Assembly: GCA_013696965.1 (NCBI GenBank)
Contig: JACCXN010000032.1
Location: 1-64,000, forward strand
Length of the DNA: 64,000 bases
DNA from: Bacteroidota bacterium
Lineage (GTDB): Bacteria; Bacteroidota; Bacteroidia; JACCXN01
Direction: 5' to 3'
The notes beneath the pieces were generated by a model, which worked only from the letters and a program-made list of their open reading frames with translations, made no database searches and was not told the origin of the DNA. Below, piece by piece: positions 9,501 through 18,739 of this stretch. Within the stretch, counting starts at the first letter, position 1; the number at the start of each line of letters is the position of its first letter. Position numbers and translations under genes: made by a program.

Positions 9501-11056
9501 TTTGCATCCAGATACCAAAAAAGCTTGTCCTTTATAATTACAAGTTGTCTTTCAATATCATATTGCAAGAAACCTTGATTGGCAAGGTTTAGCAGCATAG
9601 GTGAGACTTGGCTCATTGGAAGGCGCATGTGGCTTACTATGTCCTCAGCCATTATTTCTCTTGATTGGAATTTTTTAGAAACTTCCCTAATTAACACCAG
9701 TGGATGAACAGCATCCATACCCAGTATTTTTTGATAAAGACTATAGGAGTAATAATTGGAAGATTCAAAACGAGCATAGGTTTGAGTACTTCCTTTTATA
9801 ACCCCCATATTCATTAGAGGTTCATCAATTTTCCAGTTTATTACCTCAACATCCATATCTATACTATGAAATGTATTGAAATACGGACTTTTAGCAATTC
9901 CTTTATCATCACGGTATAGTACCAGTTCCCTCTCCTTTGTTAAAAGTTTCATATTTAGACCGGGATGGAAAATGGAATCGTTTTCAAGAAAAACGGTTAT
10001 GGAGGCACGGTCAGAGGTAATTCTTTCTTGTCGAATTACAAATACTTTTGATTCTGCTACCAAAAAAGGATTGTCATTTCGATAGAAAATTAGCATTGCA
10101 TTTTCCTGGTCACTACCCATACCAATAAATTTGGGACCCACCATGGAAAATCCACCATCATAATTAACGCCATCAATAATATTTTTTATTAAAAACCTCT
10201 TGTGGTAAGAATCAAAACGCGGATAGGTTGCGTTATTTTCGTTAACATTTGCTTTAACTTTATCTTGAAGTTTGCCTAAAATCGGTTTAGAAAAATATTG
10301 ACTATTATAAAATGATACAGAATCAGCAGTATAAGCTGCTGTTTTTAATCCAATTTCATATTTATTTAATTCTGCATGAATTTCGTTTTCAGGAAAACCT
10401 GCCCTAACCCAATTAACCTTTCCTCCTTTTCCAATCCATTTATCTTCCAAGGGGTATAAAATACCTGAAGTTCCATAAATAACGGTGCTATCATCCTTTG
10501 ATTCGCATTTAAGATTAAGTGAAGGAAAAACAACATAAGGCAAACTATCGTATTCGAAAATATAATTGTTATTGTCTGAATACCATGTAACATTGGATGT
10601 TTTGTAAATTATATTGGATGAAAATATATTTTCGCTAAAGGCAAGAAAATCAACGAAACGCTTGCTGGTTGATTTTTCAATTATCTTCTCAAGGCTTCTC
10701 TGCCAGGCTTCAAAACTTTCAACTGATTGTTTAGCATCGAGAAAATTTATCATTGTTGAGAGGTAATTTTTAAAATCGGGAAAAGGCTTCATCCTCTTCT
10801 TAAGCATAATATTGCAGGTTTTGTAAATTACCTGCTTATCAGCTTCTGAAAAACGACCGGAGTAAAAAACAGGAATAAATTCCTTTAACATGAATTCCTC
10901 TCCCTCTTTTTTTCTAGCTGAAATAAAAAAATCTGATAACTCTGATACAAAAGTTATAGAGTCAGGGGTAAAGCTCTTGAGGTTTTGAGCATTAACATGT
11001 GTCCCAAACAAAGCAAAAAAAGAAAAAAGCGGAAAAATAAATTTCAGAAATTTCAT
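6581..11056 (-). CDS. Very large exported protein of unknown function
   Basis: About 1491 residues. The N-terminus MKFLKFIFPLFSFFALFG up to VNAQ is a clear signal peptide, so the protein is exported. Residues ~30-150 look helical. Most of the rest is rich in beta-strand patterns with repeated segments about fields such as EGIIEDAIAFKLSPYFEF, loosely recalling OstA/LptA or AsmA-type beta stacks; that is a guess. Around residues 455-520 a helical block (REVSKKFQSREIMAEDIVSHM onward in shorter pieces) resembles a winged helix, which is odd in an exported protein. I do not recognise a family. The ATG at 11056, 9 nt after the prmA stop, is preferred to a TTG three codons upstream. Tight spacing to prmA and plsY suggests one operon and an envelope role. 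Confidence 0.85.
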   Translation of the reverse strand: MKFLKFIFPLFSFFALFGTHVNAQNLKSFTPDSITFVSELSDFFISARKKEGEEFMLKEFIPVFYSGRFSEADKQVIYKTCNIMLKKRMKPFPDFKNYLSTMINFLDAKQSVESFEAWQRSLEKIIEKSTSKRFVDFLAFSENIFSSNIIYKTSNVTWYSDNNNYIFEYDSLPYVVFPSLNLKCESKDDSTVIYGTSGILYPLEDKWIGKGGKVNWVRAGFPENEIHAELNKYEIGLKTAAYTADSVSFYNSQYFSKPILGKLQDKVKANVNENNATYPRFDSYHKRFLIKNIIDGVNYDGGFSMVGPKFIGMGSDQENAMLIFYRNDNPFLVAESKVFVIRQERITSDRASITVFLENDSIFHPGLNMKLLTKERELVLYRDDKGIAKSPYFNTFHSIDMDVEVINWKIDEPLMNMGVIKGSTQTYARFESSNYYSYSLYQKILGMDAVHPLVLIREVSKKFQSREIMAEDIVSHMRLPMSQVSPMLLNLANQGFLQYDIERQLVIIKDKLFWYLDANAEKRDYDVIEFNSDISGKANATLNLLNYDLTIRGVSQIFLSDSQNVFIQPSKREITLKKNRDFIFGGVVNAGLFDFYGKQFSFEYETFKINLIAVDSLSIKVKVGQKDEYGRQPMIRVKTVIEDIQGDLLIDGPKNKSGLKSLANYPVLNSRKESFVYYNSPSIQMGAYNKEKFYFKVDPFTIDSLNSFENASLRFKGLFVSAGIFPDFQEDLTLQADYSLGFIRKAPPGGYPVYGNKAVFENDIKMSHEGLKGDGTLNYITSKAHSNNFIFYPDSTNALMNQYTIAERNSGVEYPAVAAAGAYMHFMPFKDIMEVEKRNNPLVMFNGQAESHGKLFLEPSGLTGEGLMTFNNAEMDAKEYKYKFNEFFSDTADFRLASLSSAEFALKTINVNAHVNFAERKAKFISNGGGSLMEFPSNQYVCFMDQFTWLMDKNDIELTGGKSQANDPGSSDLDLTGSQFISIHPKQDSLSYFSPKTRYDLKENVIYSSQVKYFNVADAMIYPGDGEVVVEKKAKMRTLENAKIKANYITQYHTLYNSTVNVEGKRKYTASGDYDYVDENKVIQTIHFNEISPDTTGQTSAEGIIEDAIAFKLSPYFEFTGNVKLEATKQHLSFDGTSRIIHGCEMLSRNWMKFNAEIDPMEIYIPVAQQPVNEDNYKLASGLLLANDSVGIYSSYLSKKLSPKDINVIGADGFLFYDKASKEYRISNREKLKENMLTGNYISLNINDCKFYGEGNMDLGVDLGNITVKPAGYSTHNLNDNLVLFDVIFPMNFFFEESAMEKMAERMQKSASAQPVDYSRLVFEKSMRELLGKESADKLISELNLYGGSYRKFPSDLNHTIFFTDVKFRWEENLRSYRSIGQIGIGNIYKTQINRVFDGNIEIVKKRGGDIMNLYLDLGAGEWYFFSYQRNVMQALSSNEEFNKIIKEVKSDKRKYKNVKGEAPFQYIISTVSKKNQFLRKLENSEEQKEE

Positions 11057-11065
11057 AATTGGCAA

Positions 11066-12675
<1,610 letters not shown>

Positions 12676-12740
12676 CCCTTTTTAATATTAAAGATAATGT
12701 TTTTTCTTTCTCTGTAAAGATCAATGAAAAAAACAAAGCA

Positions 12741-13820
12741 CTATTTCACTCTAACCCTCGGATCGAGAATACCATAAACAATATCAACAATAACATTTAT
12801 CACAACAAAAAAAGTGGCAATAACAAGTACAGTTCCCATTACAACAGGGAAATCATATTTATCCAGGGCGCTAAAAACTTCTGAACCTATACCTTTCCAT
12901 CCAAAAACCCATTCAACAAAAACTGCACCTGCCATTAAACTGGCAAACATCCCAGAAACTGTTGTAACAACGGGATTCAAAGCATTTTTCAGGGCATGTT
13001 TAAAAATAACGGTATAATAGCCTAAACCTTTAGCCTTTGCAGTTCTAATATAATCCTGGGTAAGCACATCAAGAAGAGAGCTTCGGGTAAGTTGTATTAT
13101 TATTGCCAGGGGTCTTATTCCTAGGGTTAGTGCGGGTAAAATCAAATTTTTGAATTCCAGGAATTCTCCATCTCCATAATCATCCATTGTATATAGACTT
13201 CCAACCATATTTAAACCGGTATAATCGCTTAAAATATGACCAAATACCCAGGCAATAATTAATCCCATAAAAAAAGAAGGGGCAGCCATCCCTAATACTG
13301 CAAATACTAGAGATGAATTGTCAAATAAACTGTTTTGTTTTATAGCTGAAAAAACGCCAAGTATTACCCCTACCACAGTGGCAAAAAGCATTGAGGCAAA
13401 GGCAAGAACAGCGGTTTCAGGCATTGTCTCGTATATAATATCTGATACCAGTCTTTTAGATTGATAAGACCGCCTTAAGTAGGGGTACTTTAAAACAAGA
13501 ACCTTGGTGGATGAAACTGAAAACAACAGTTTATGTGAATACTTTTCATCATCTAAAAACAGGTGATGTTCTTTATTTTGTGTTTCGTGAATTGACAAAA
13601 ACGATAAATCATTGATATACATTAAAAACTGTACAGGTAAGGATTTATCTCTTCCAAGATCTTTGTTTATGGCCTTAATAGAGGCTTCATCAGCTCTTTG
13701 TCCAAGCATCATCCTGGCAGGATCGCCAGGTAAAACATTAAACAGTAAAAAAACAACGGTGATTACTCCAACTAAAACAAGGAAACCGTAAGCAAATCGC
13801 TTTAATATAAATTTTGTCAC
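12741..13820 (-). CDS. ABC transporter permease, oligopeptide (DppB/OppB) type
   Basis: A 359-residue inner-membrane permease of the binding-protein-dependent type. The N-terminus MTKFILKRFAYGFLVLVG and the LFNVLPGDPARMMLGQRA segment are typical of DppB/OppB. The cytoplasmic EAA loop that docks the ATPase is DYIRTAKAKGLGYYTVIFKH, and the C-terminus DPRVRVK is also typical. Between the first and second membrane spans there is a long hydrophilic insertion of about 80 residues. No second permease, ATPase or binding protein lies nearby, so either the partners are encoded elsewhere or the protein acts differently from a standard importer. The substrate cannot be deduced. Confidence 0.88.
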   Translation of the reverse strand: MTKFILKRFAYGFLVLVGVITVVFLLFNVLPGDPARMMLGQRADEASIKAINKDLGRDKSLPVQFLMYINDLSFLSIHETQNKEHHLFLDDEKYSHKLLFSVSSTKVLVLKYPYLRRSYQSKRLVSDIIYETMPETAVLAFASMLFATVVGVILGVFSAIKQNSLFDNSSLVFAVLGMAAPSFFMGLIIAWVFGHILSDYTGLNMVGSLYTMDDYGDGEFLEFKNLILPALTLGIRPLAIIIQLTRSSLLDVLTQDYIRTAKAKGLGYYTVIFKHALKNALNPVVTTVSGMFASLMAGAVFVEWVFGWKGIGSEVFSALDKYDFPVVMGTVLVIATFFVVINVIVDIVYGILDPRVRVK

Positions 13821-13834
13821 TACGCCTGAATGTA

Positions 13835-14977
13835 TTATTTTAAATGCTCAGATTCTATCTTCTCGAAATTAGGAATATCATTGTAATGCCACATGTTTAC
13901 AACTACTCCTTGCTTTAACAATACCAAACCAGGATTGGAACGAATAATTGTTTTTAATGTAATTTCATCTGTGCTGTAATAATCAAATGATGATTGGGCC
14001 TCGTGACGCAATTCTTCAATGGAATTCTCAGATGATGCAGACAAACCGATTACATATGCTCCACTCGAATTTGCTTTTTCAGCAAACGCGGAGAATTTTT
14101 TGTGTGCCTCTATATCTGATTTTTTTATGTCATAAGAGATAAACATGAAAACATAGCCAGGGTCATTTAAAATATCTTCTGTATAATCATACCCGTCAAA
14201 TCCAAGAATTTTAAAATCCTTTATTTTTGCCTCATCACCCTTTTGCACGAGTTTATTTTGAGTATCCTGCCATTCCCATTCAGGTAATTCCCATATTTTA
14301 CTATCCATATACTCTTGCTGAAGCATTTGTTTTACTTCACCTGTATTGGAATTTTTATAAACCAGCTTAGTTTCATACACATCAGGTACTGCTCCAACAG
14401 GTAATTTCATTTGTTCTGGAATGCTCTTTCCAATTGCATAGGGCCTAAAATCCTTAACAGGCAAATGCCAAAGACAATAAAAAGCAAAGAATAGGGAAAG
14501 GGCGGTTGTTATACCAACTGAAATGTAATCTGGTTTAATTTGATTATTGAATACCGAGGTAATTTTATTCCTTCTAATAAAGATGATGGTAATAAAAAAC
14601 AAAAGGATAATATCCTTACTAAAGGATTCCCAGGGAGTTAATTTCACGGCATCTCCAAAACATCCACAATCAGTAACTTTATTAAAGTATGCAGAATAAA
14701 AAGTAAGGAAAGTGAAAAAGACAATAAGTCCCAAAAGTGACCATGCAACAGGTTTCATTTTTGTGCCCAGCAAAGTTGCAACCCCTAGAATAACCTCTGA
14801 AACAGAAATAAAAATGGAAAGGGCCAAAGCATAAGTATGCATCCAATCCATTCCAAAAACATCAAAATACTCTTCAAGTTTATAGGAAAATCCCAAGGGA
14901 TCATTGGCTTTTATCAAGCCTGAAACAATAAATAAAACACCAACTAAAATCCTTGACAATATTACCAGATACTTCAT
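13835..14977 (-). CDS. DoxX/MauE-like membrane protein with thioredoxin-like C-terminus (BT_3928 type)
   Basis: A 380-residue protein whose first ~170 residues contain four to five membrane helices of the DoxX/MauE type (MKYLVILSRILVGVLFIVSG at the start). A conserved DCGCFGDAV cysteine motif follows the third or fourth helix at residues ~103-111; MauE-type proteins use a similar pair in thiol redox work. Residues ~180-380 are soluble with a thioredoxin-fold look (YVFMFISYDIKKSD, then a segment ending VLLKQGVVVNMWHYND) but no CxxC. Proteins of this layout are widespread in Bacteroidota, usually named BT_3928 family or DoxX family. The function is unknown; a role in envelope redox is an inference. 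It starts the minus-strand run through plsY. Confidence 0.8.
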   Translation of the reverse strand: MKYLVILSRILVGVLFIVSGLIKANDPLGFSYKLEEYFDVFGMDWMHTYALALSIFISVSEVILGVATLLGTKMKPVAWSLLGLIVFFTFLTFYSAYFNKVTDCGCFGDAVKLTPWESFSKDIILLFFITIIFIRRNKITSVFNNQIKPDYISVGITTALSLFFAFYCLWHLPVKDFRPYAIGKSIPEQMKLPVGAVPDVYETKLVYKNSNTGEVKQMLQQEYMDSKIWELPEWEWQDTQNKLVQKGDEAKIKDFKILGFDGYDYTEDILNDPGYVFMFISYDIKKSDIEAHKKFSAFAEKANSSGAYVIGLSASSENSIEELRHEAQSSFDYYSTDEITLKTIIRSNPGLVLLKQGVVVNMWHYNDIPNFEKIESEHLK

Positions 14978-15105
14978 TTTCTATATCAATTTAATTTTTT
15001 TTCTCTTTGAATAAACCTCTTTTAAGCGGTTATTATTACTTAAACAATACATTAAAAGTTCAAAAACTATATTAGAACTGTAAATCTAAACTATTTAACA
15101 ATTTT

Positions 15106-15651
15106 TTAACTTTTAGTTTCTTCCAATTTAATGAGGGCAAAAATAGCATAATTAATCATATCATAATAGTTAGCATCAATGCCCTCAGAGATAATTGTTG
15201 TCCCTTTGTTGTCTTCTATTTGTTTTGTCCTTAAAATTTTCATTAAAATCAGGTCTGTTAAGGAGTTTATACGCATATCTCTCCAAGCCTCACCATAATC
15301 ATGATTTTTATTTAACATTAAAGATTTAGCATTGTTAGCAAATTTTTCATACAATACTTCTGCTTGATTCAAAGGTAAATCCAGGTCTTTAGAGGTGCCG
15401 AGTTCGAGTTGTATTAAACCAATTATTGCATAATTAACAATTCCAATGTATTCTGGTTTAATTCCTTCATCCACTTTTTGAACCCCATTTTCTTCTATAT
15501 TTCTGATTCTTTGAGCCTTAATGAAAATCTGGTCAGTAATAGAGGCTGTTCTTAGAATTCTCCATGCACTTGCATAGTCTTTCATTTTATTAATAAAAAT
15601 ATCTTTGCATATATTTAATGCAAAATCATATTGAGCTGTTGTGTTACTCAT
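15106..15651 (-). CDS. DUF1599 protein with two internal repeats
   Basis: A 181-residue soluble protein. It contains two copies of one ~75-residue unit: residues ~10-80 (INKMKDYASAWRILRTASIT, then a stretch ending EYIGIVNYAIIGLIQLE) and ~95-178 (LNKNHDYGEAWRDMRINSLT, ending YYDMINYAIFALIKLEE). This matches the DUF1599 family, found beside folP in many Bacteroidota. The repeated K-x-H/D-DY-x-x-AWR pattern suggests a conserved binding surface. The family has been linked by others to nucleotide modification, but no activity can be read from the sequence. Its start is only ~22 nt from the divergent folP start, so the two share a very compact promoter region or use overlapping leaders. Confidence 0.85.
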   Translation of the reverse strand: MSNTTAQYDFALNICKDIFINKMKDYASAWRILRTASITDQIFIKAQRIRNIEENGVQKVDEGIKPEYIGIVNYAIIGLIQLELGTSKDLDLPLNQAEVLYEKFANNAKSLMLNKNHDYGEAWRDMRINSLTDLILMKILRTKQIEDNKGTTIISEGIDANYYDMINYAIFALIKLEETKS

Positions 15652-15673
15652 TTTTAAAATACCTTTAAAATAA

Positions 15674-16549
15674 ATGGAGGCGAAAGATACATTTTTTTAC
15701 AGAAATAGCACTATTAACTGTGCAGGTAAACTTTTATCCCTGGACAAGTCTTTGGTAATGGGAATATTAAATGTAAGTCCCGATTCCTTCTATGATGGGC
15801 CAAATCATTCTGGAATAGAACAAATATTAAAGCGTGCAAAAAATATTTTGGAAGATGGCGGAGATATTATCGATGTTGGAGGTGAATCCACAAGGCCCGG
15901 TTCTTTGCCTATTCCTGTTCAAGATGAATTGAAAATAATAATTCCTGCAATCAAAGCAATTAAAGAAAATTTTCCTCATGCAATTATATCAATTGATACT
16001 TCGAAAGCGCAAGTGGCGGAAAAGGCTGTTCAGGCAGGTGCTGCTATAATTAATGACATTTCAGGTGGAAACTTTGACAAGGCAATGTTCAGCACCGTGG
16101 CAGCGTTAAAAGTACCATACATTCTTATGCATTTAAAGGGCAAGCCTGAAACAATGCAACAGAATCCTTTTTATGAAGATGTGGTTAAGGAAGTAATGTT
16201 ATATTTTTCAGAAAAAATTTCTGAATTGCGGGAAATGGGAGTTAACGACATTATTCTTGATCCTGGTTTTGGATTTGGGAAAAACACAAGCCATAATTAC
16301 ACTTTACTAAATCGGCTTGATGATTTTAAAATTTTCAATCTGCCGATTTTGGCAGGATTTTCAAGAAAAAGAATGATAAATGAAATATTAGAAACTACTC
16401 CTCATGAGGCTCTTAACGGAACCACTGTACTAAATACGCTGGCACTTACAAAGGGAGTAAATTTTTTAAGGGTTCATGATGTAAAAGAAGCAGTAGAAGC
16501 TGTTAAAATTATTACATTTGCTCAAAGACAATCAAACAATGCTTATTAA
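15674..16549 (+). CDS. folP: Dihydropteroate synthase
   Basis: A 291-residue TIM-barrel enzyme that condenses 6-hydroxymethyl-7,8-dihydropterin pyrophosphate with p-aminobenzoate to give dihydropteroate in folate synthesis. Signature segments are VMGILNVSPDSFYDG, DIIDVGGESTRPGS, the pterin-binding DPGFGFGK and AGFSRKRMI near the C-terminus, then LRVHDV at the end of the barrel. The length is slightly above average because of ~28 residues before the first strand. Its last 11 bases overlap the start of cdaA, so the two are probably translationally coupled. The divergent DUF1599 gene begins 22 nt upstream. Confidence 0.95.
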   Translation: MEAKDTFFYRNSTINCAGKLLSLDKSLVMGILNVSPDSFYDGPNHSGIEQILKRAKNILEDGGDIIDVGGESTRPGSLPIPVQDELKIIIPAIKAIKENFPHAIISIDTSKAQVAEKAVQAGAAIINDISGGNFDKAMFSTVAALKVPYILMHLKGKPETMQQNPFYEDVVKEVMLYFSEKISELREMGVNDIILDPGFGFGKNTSHNYTLLNRLDDFKIFNLPILAGFSRKRMINEILETTPHEALNGTTVLNTLALTKGVNFLRVHDVKEAVEAVKIITFAQRQSNNAY

Positions 16550-17327
16550 TTTTTTTATTACATTAAGGTGGTTGGATTTTCTGGATATCCTGTTGGTTGC
16601 TTTTTTAATTTACCAGCTTTACAGGTTAGTTAAGGGAACTGTTGCCATCAATATTTTTATAGGGATATTGTCCTTTTACATGCTATGGTTACTGGTAAGG
16701 GCCCTAAACATGCAGCTACTTGGCAGTATTTTGGGACAATTTATCGGCCTTGGTGCCATTACACTGATTATTGTTTTTCAACAAGAGTTAAGAAGGTTTT
16801 TGTTGATGATAGGTACCACCGGATTTTTTAACAAAGGGAAATTCAAAAAGAACCTTTTTGAATTCAACTGGGGAGTAAAAAAGCCAATGTTAGTTGATGT
16901 GAATACTGTTGTAAAAGCTTGTTCAGAAATGGCTGAAACAAAGACTGGTGCTTTAATAATTATAGCAACGCGTTCGGAACTCAAGTTTTTTGCCAATACC
17001 GGAGACTATATAGATGCAGTTGTTTCCAAGAGATTAATTGAAAGTATTTTTTTTAAAAATAATCCCATGCACGATGGGGCAATAATTATTTCAGGAAATA
17101 GAATAAAAGCCACGCGTTGTGTACTACCAGTAACCGAGAACCCTGACTTTCCGCACCATTTGGGAATGCGCCACAGAGCTGCGGTTGGAATCACTGAGGC
17201 TTCTGATGCTATCGCAATTATTGTTTCCGAACAAACCGGTGGACTTTCTTTTGCAAAAGGAGGTGAATTGTCAATTAATTTGAAATCAGACAAACTTAAG
17301 GAGCTTTTAAATAAGGAATTTAATTGA
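16539..17327 (+). CDS. cdaA: Diadenylate cyclase CdaA
   Basis: A 262-residue membrane-bound enzyme that makes cyclic di-AMP from two ATP. Three N-terminal transmembrane helices (residues ~10-75) precede a linker and a DAC (DisA_N) domain with the active-site motifs HDGAIII and MRHRAAVGITEASDA, then VSEQTGGLSFAKGGEL. All key residues are present. The frame begins at a TTG at 16518, but the ATG at 16539 gives the usual CdaA N-terminus and leaves an 11-nt overlap with folP. c-di-AMP usually controls potassium and osmolyte balance. No CdaR regulator or phosphodiesterase is adjacent. Confidence 0.95.
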   Translation: MLINFFITLRWLDFLDILLVAFLIYQLYRLVKGTVAINIFIGILSFYMLWLLVRALNMQLLGSILGQFIGLGAITLIIVFQQELRRFLLMIGTTGFFNKGKFKKNLFEFNWGVKKPMLVDVNTVVKACSEMAETKTGALIIIATRSELKFFANTGDYIDAVVSKRLIESIFFKNNPMHDGAIIISGNRIKATRCVLPVTENPDFPHHLGMRHRAAVGITEASDAIAIIVSEQTGGLSFAKGGELSINLKSDKLKELLNKEFN

Positions 17328-17428
17328 GCAGTGCTTTAATGCTAAACACCTTCTAAAGGTAGAAACCATTAGGCAATTAAAACCTAAGCACGGAATCACA
17401 ACTAAAAAAGAAAAAAATTGTATTTGAA

Positions 17429-17926
17429 TTAACGACTTGGCCCTAATTCTACCACTCTTAAGTCTTTAATTTTTTTACCCTCGATATTAAACAATAAAAG
17501 TGTTTTTATTTGGTGAAAACCATGAATTCCACATGCTCCGGGGTTCATGTGTAGCAAATTCAACTGCTTATCATTTATCACCTTCAATATATGTGAATGA
17601 CCGCAAATAAATAAATCAGGAGTATTTTTTTCAAGTAATAGTTTAATGTCAGGATTGTACCTACCGGGATAACCACCAATATGTGTAATTAAAACATCTA
17701 CTTGTTCGCAAAAAAAACGTTGAATTAACGGGCATTCCTTCCTTACATCCTGTCCATCTATGTTTCCGTAAACTGCCCTAAGGGTTTTTATTTTTTTAAG
17801 TCGCTCAATAATATCAATTGTTCCTACATCCCCTGCATGCCAGATTTCATCAACTTGCTCTAAATGCTTAAAAATAGAAGGATCTAGATAATTGTGGGTA
17901 TCGGAAATTAAGGCTATTTTTTTCAA
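17429..17926 (-). CDS. YfcE/MJ0936-type metallophosphoesterase
   Basis: A 165-residue calcineurin-like phosphoesterase. Metal ligands are visible in order: Asp and His in SDTHNY, Asp in HAGDVG, the GNHD variant GNIDGQ, His in LITHIGGYPG, and CGHSH followed by MNPGACG. In the GNIDGQ motif the usual catalytic His is Ile, which is common in the YfcE branch. Family members hydrolyse phosphodiesters in vitro; the natural substrate is generally unknown. It starts 12 nt after batE on the same strand and may be the last gene of the bat transcript, facing cdaA convergently. Confidence 0.88.
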   Translation of the reverse strand: MKKIALISDTHNYLDPSIFKHLEQVDEIWHAGDVGTIDIIERLKKIKTLRAVYGNIDGQDVRKECPLIQRFFCEQVDVLITHIGGYPGRYNPDIKLLLEKNTPDLFICGHSHILKVINDKQLNLLHMNPGACGIHGFHQIKTLLLFNIEGKKIKDLRVVELGPSR

Positions 17927-17938
17927 AATAAGATCCTA

Positions 17939-18739
17939 TTAAATCTTTTCCATAGCATCTGATTTCACCCAACCCATGCTGCCATTGGGAATGCTAATTT
18001 TTTTCCAATCTGATAGTTCATCAAGAACTTGCACCTTAGCACCTTCATGAATTAGAAAAAGTTTGGTTCCGCTATTATGGGGAGCACTTCGAACAGTTAA
18101 ACTAGGCGAAAAAACAATTGCATATGCCTGGTTATTCAAGAAGTTTTTTTGCTGATTGCCAAATACAAAAAACAAAATTGAAACAGCAAATAAAAATACT
18201 CCACAAAAAAATCCAGCTTTTTTCAATAGTGTATTATTAGCAATTACAAATCCTACAAACATTAACATAGCAATGAACATTGCCTGAATAGCCAACCAGC
18301 CCCAATCATCTGCTTTTTTTGAGAACAGCAAATTTTTCCACCATTTTACCACATTAAGTTCTGGAAGAGGTTCAATTTTATCAACTATTTTTTGATTTGA
18401 AAGTTTTAAGTTAATGATAGCATCCTCGCTGGCAGGGTTAAGTTTCAAGGCTTTTTCATAAAATAAAATAGCCAAAGGAATTTCTCCTGATTTATAATAT
18501 GCATTACCCAAGTTAAAATAAAGTGCCTCATTCTGGTATCCTTGGTTTACAATTTCCTTGTATTTTTTATATGCTAAATTAAAATCTCCCTCAGAATAGG
18601 CTTTGTTAGCCTGTTCAAACAATTCATCGGGTTTTAGATCTGTTAAACCAGTGATTGATGTTGAAGCTGAAACAAATGTGATTGAAAAAACAAAAATTAA
18701 AAACAGCAGTTTTTTTATTCTCATAGCCTTTATTTTCAT
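17939..18739 (-). CDS. batE: BatE, TPR and SH3-like protein of the Bat operon
   Basis: A 266-residue membrane protein. An N-terminal signal/anchor is followed by tetratricopeptide units at ~45-115 (GDFNLAYKKYKEIVNQGYQN and the unit ending FYEKALKLNPAS), two membrane helices around 150-190, and a bacterial SH3-like domain at the C-terminus (YAIVFSPSLTVRSAPHNSGT onward). This is the BatE architecture. Bat proteins are associated with aerotolerance and stress survival in Bacteroidota, probably through a complex at the membrane with MoxR-type chaperone activity. Its start overlaps the batD stop by 4 nt (ATGA type), so translation is coupled. Confidence 0.88.
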   Translation of the reverse strand: MKIKAMRIKKLLFLIFVFSITFVSASTSITGLTDLKPDELFEQANKAYSEGDFNLAYKKYKEIVNQGYQNEALYFNLGNAYYKSGEIPLAILFYEKALKLNPASEDAIINLKLSNQKIVDKIEPLPELNVVKWWKNLLFSKKADDWGWLAIQAMFIAMLMFVGFVIANNTLLKKAGFFCGVFLFAVSILFFVFGNQQKNFLNNQAYAIVFSPSLTVRSAPHNSGTKLFLIHEGAKVQVLDELSDWKKISIPNGSMGWVKSDAMEKI

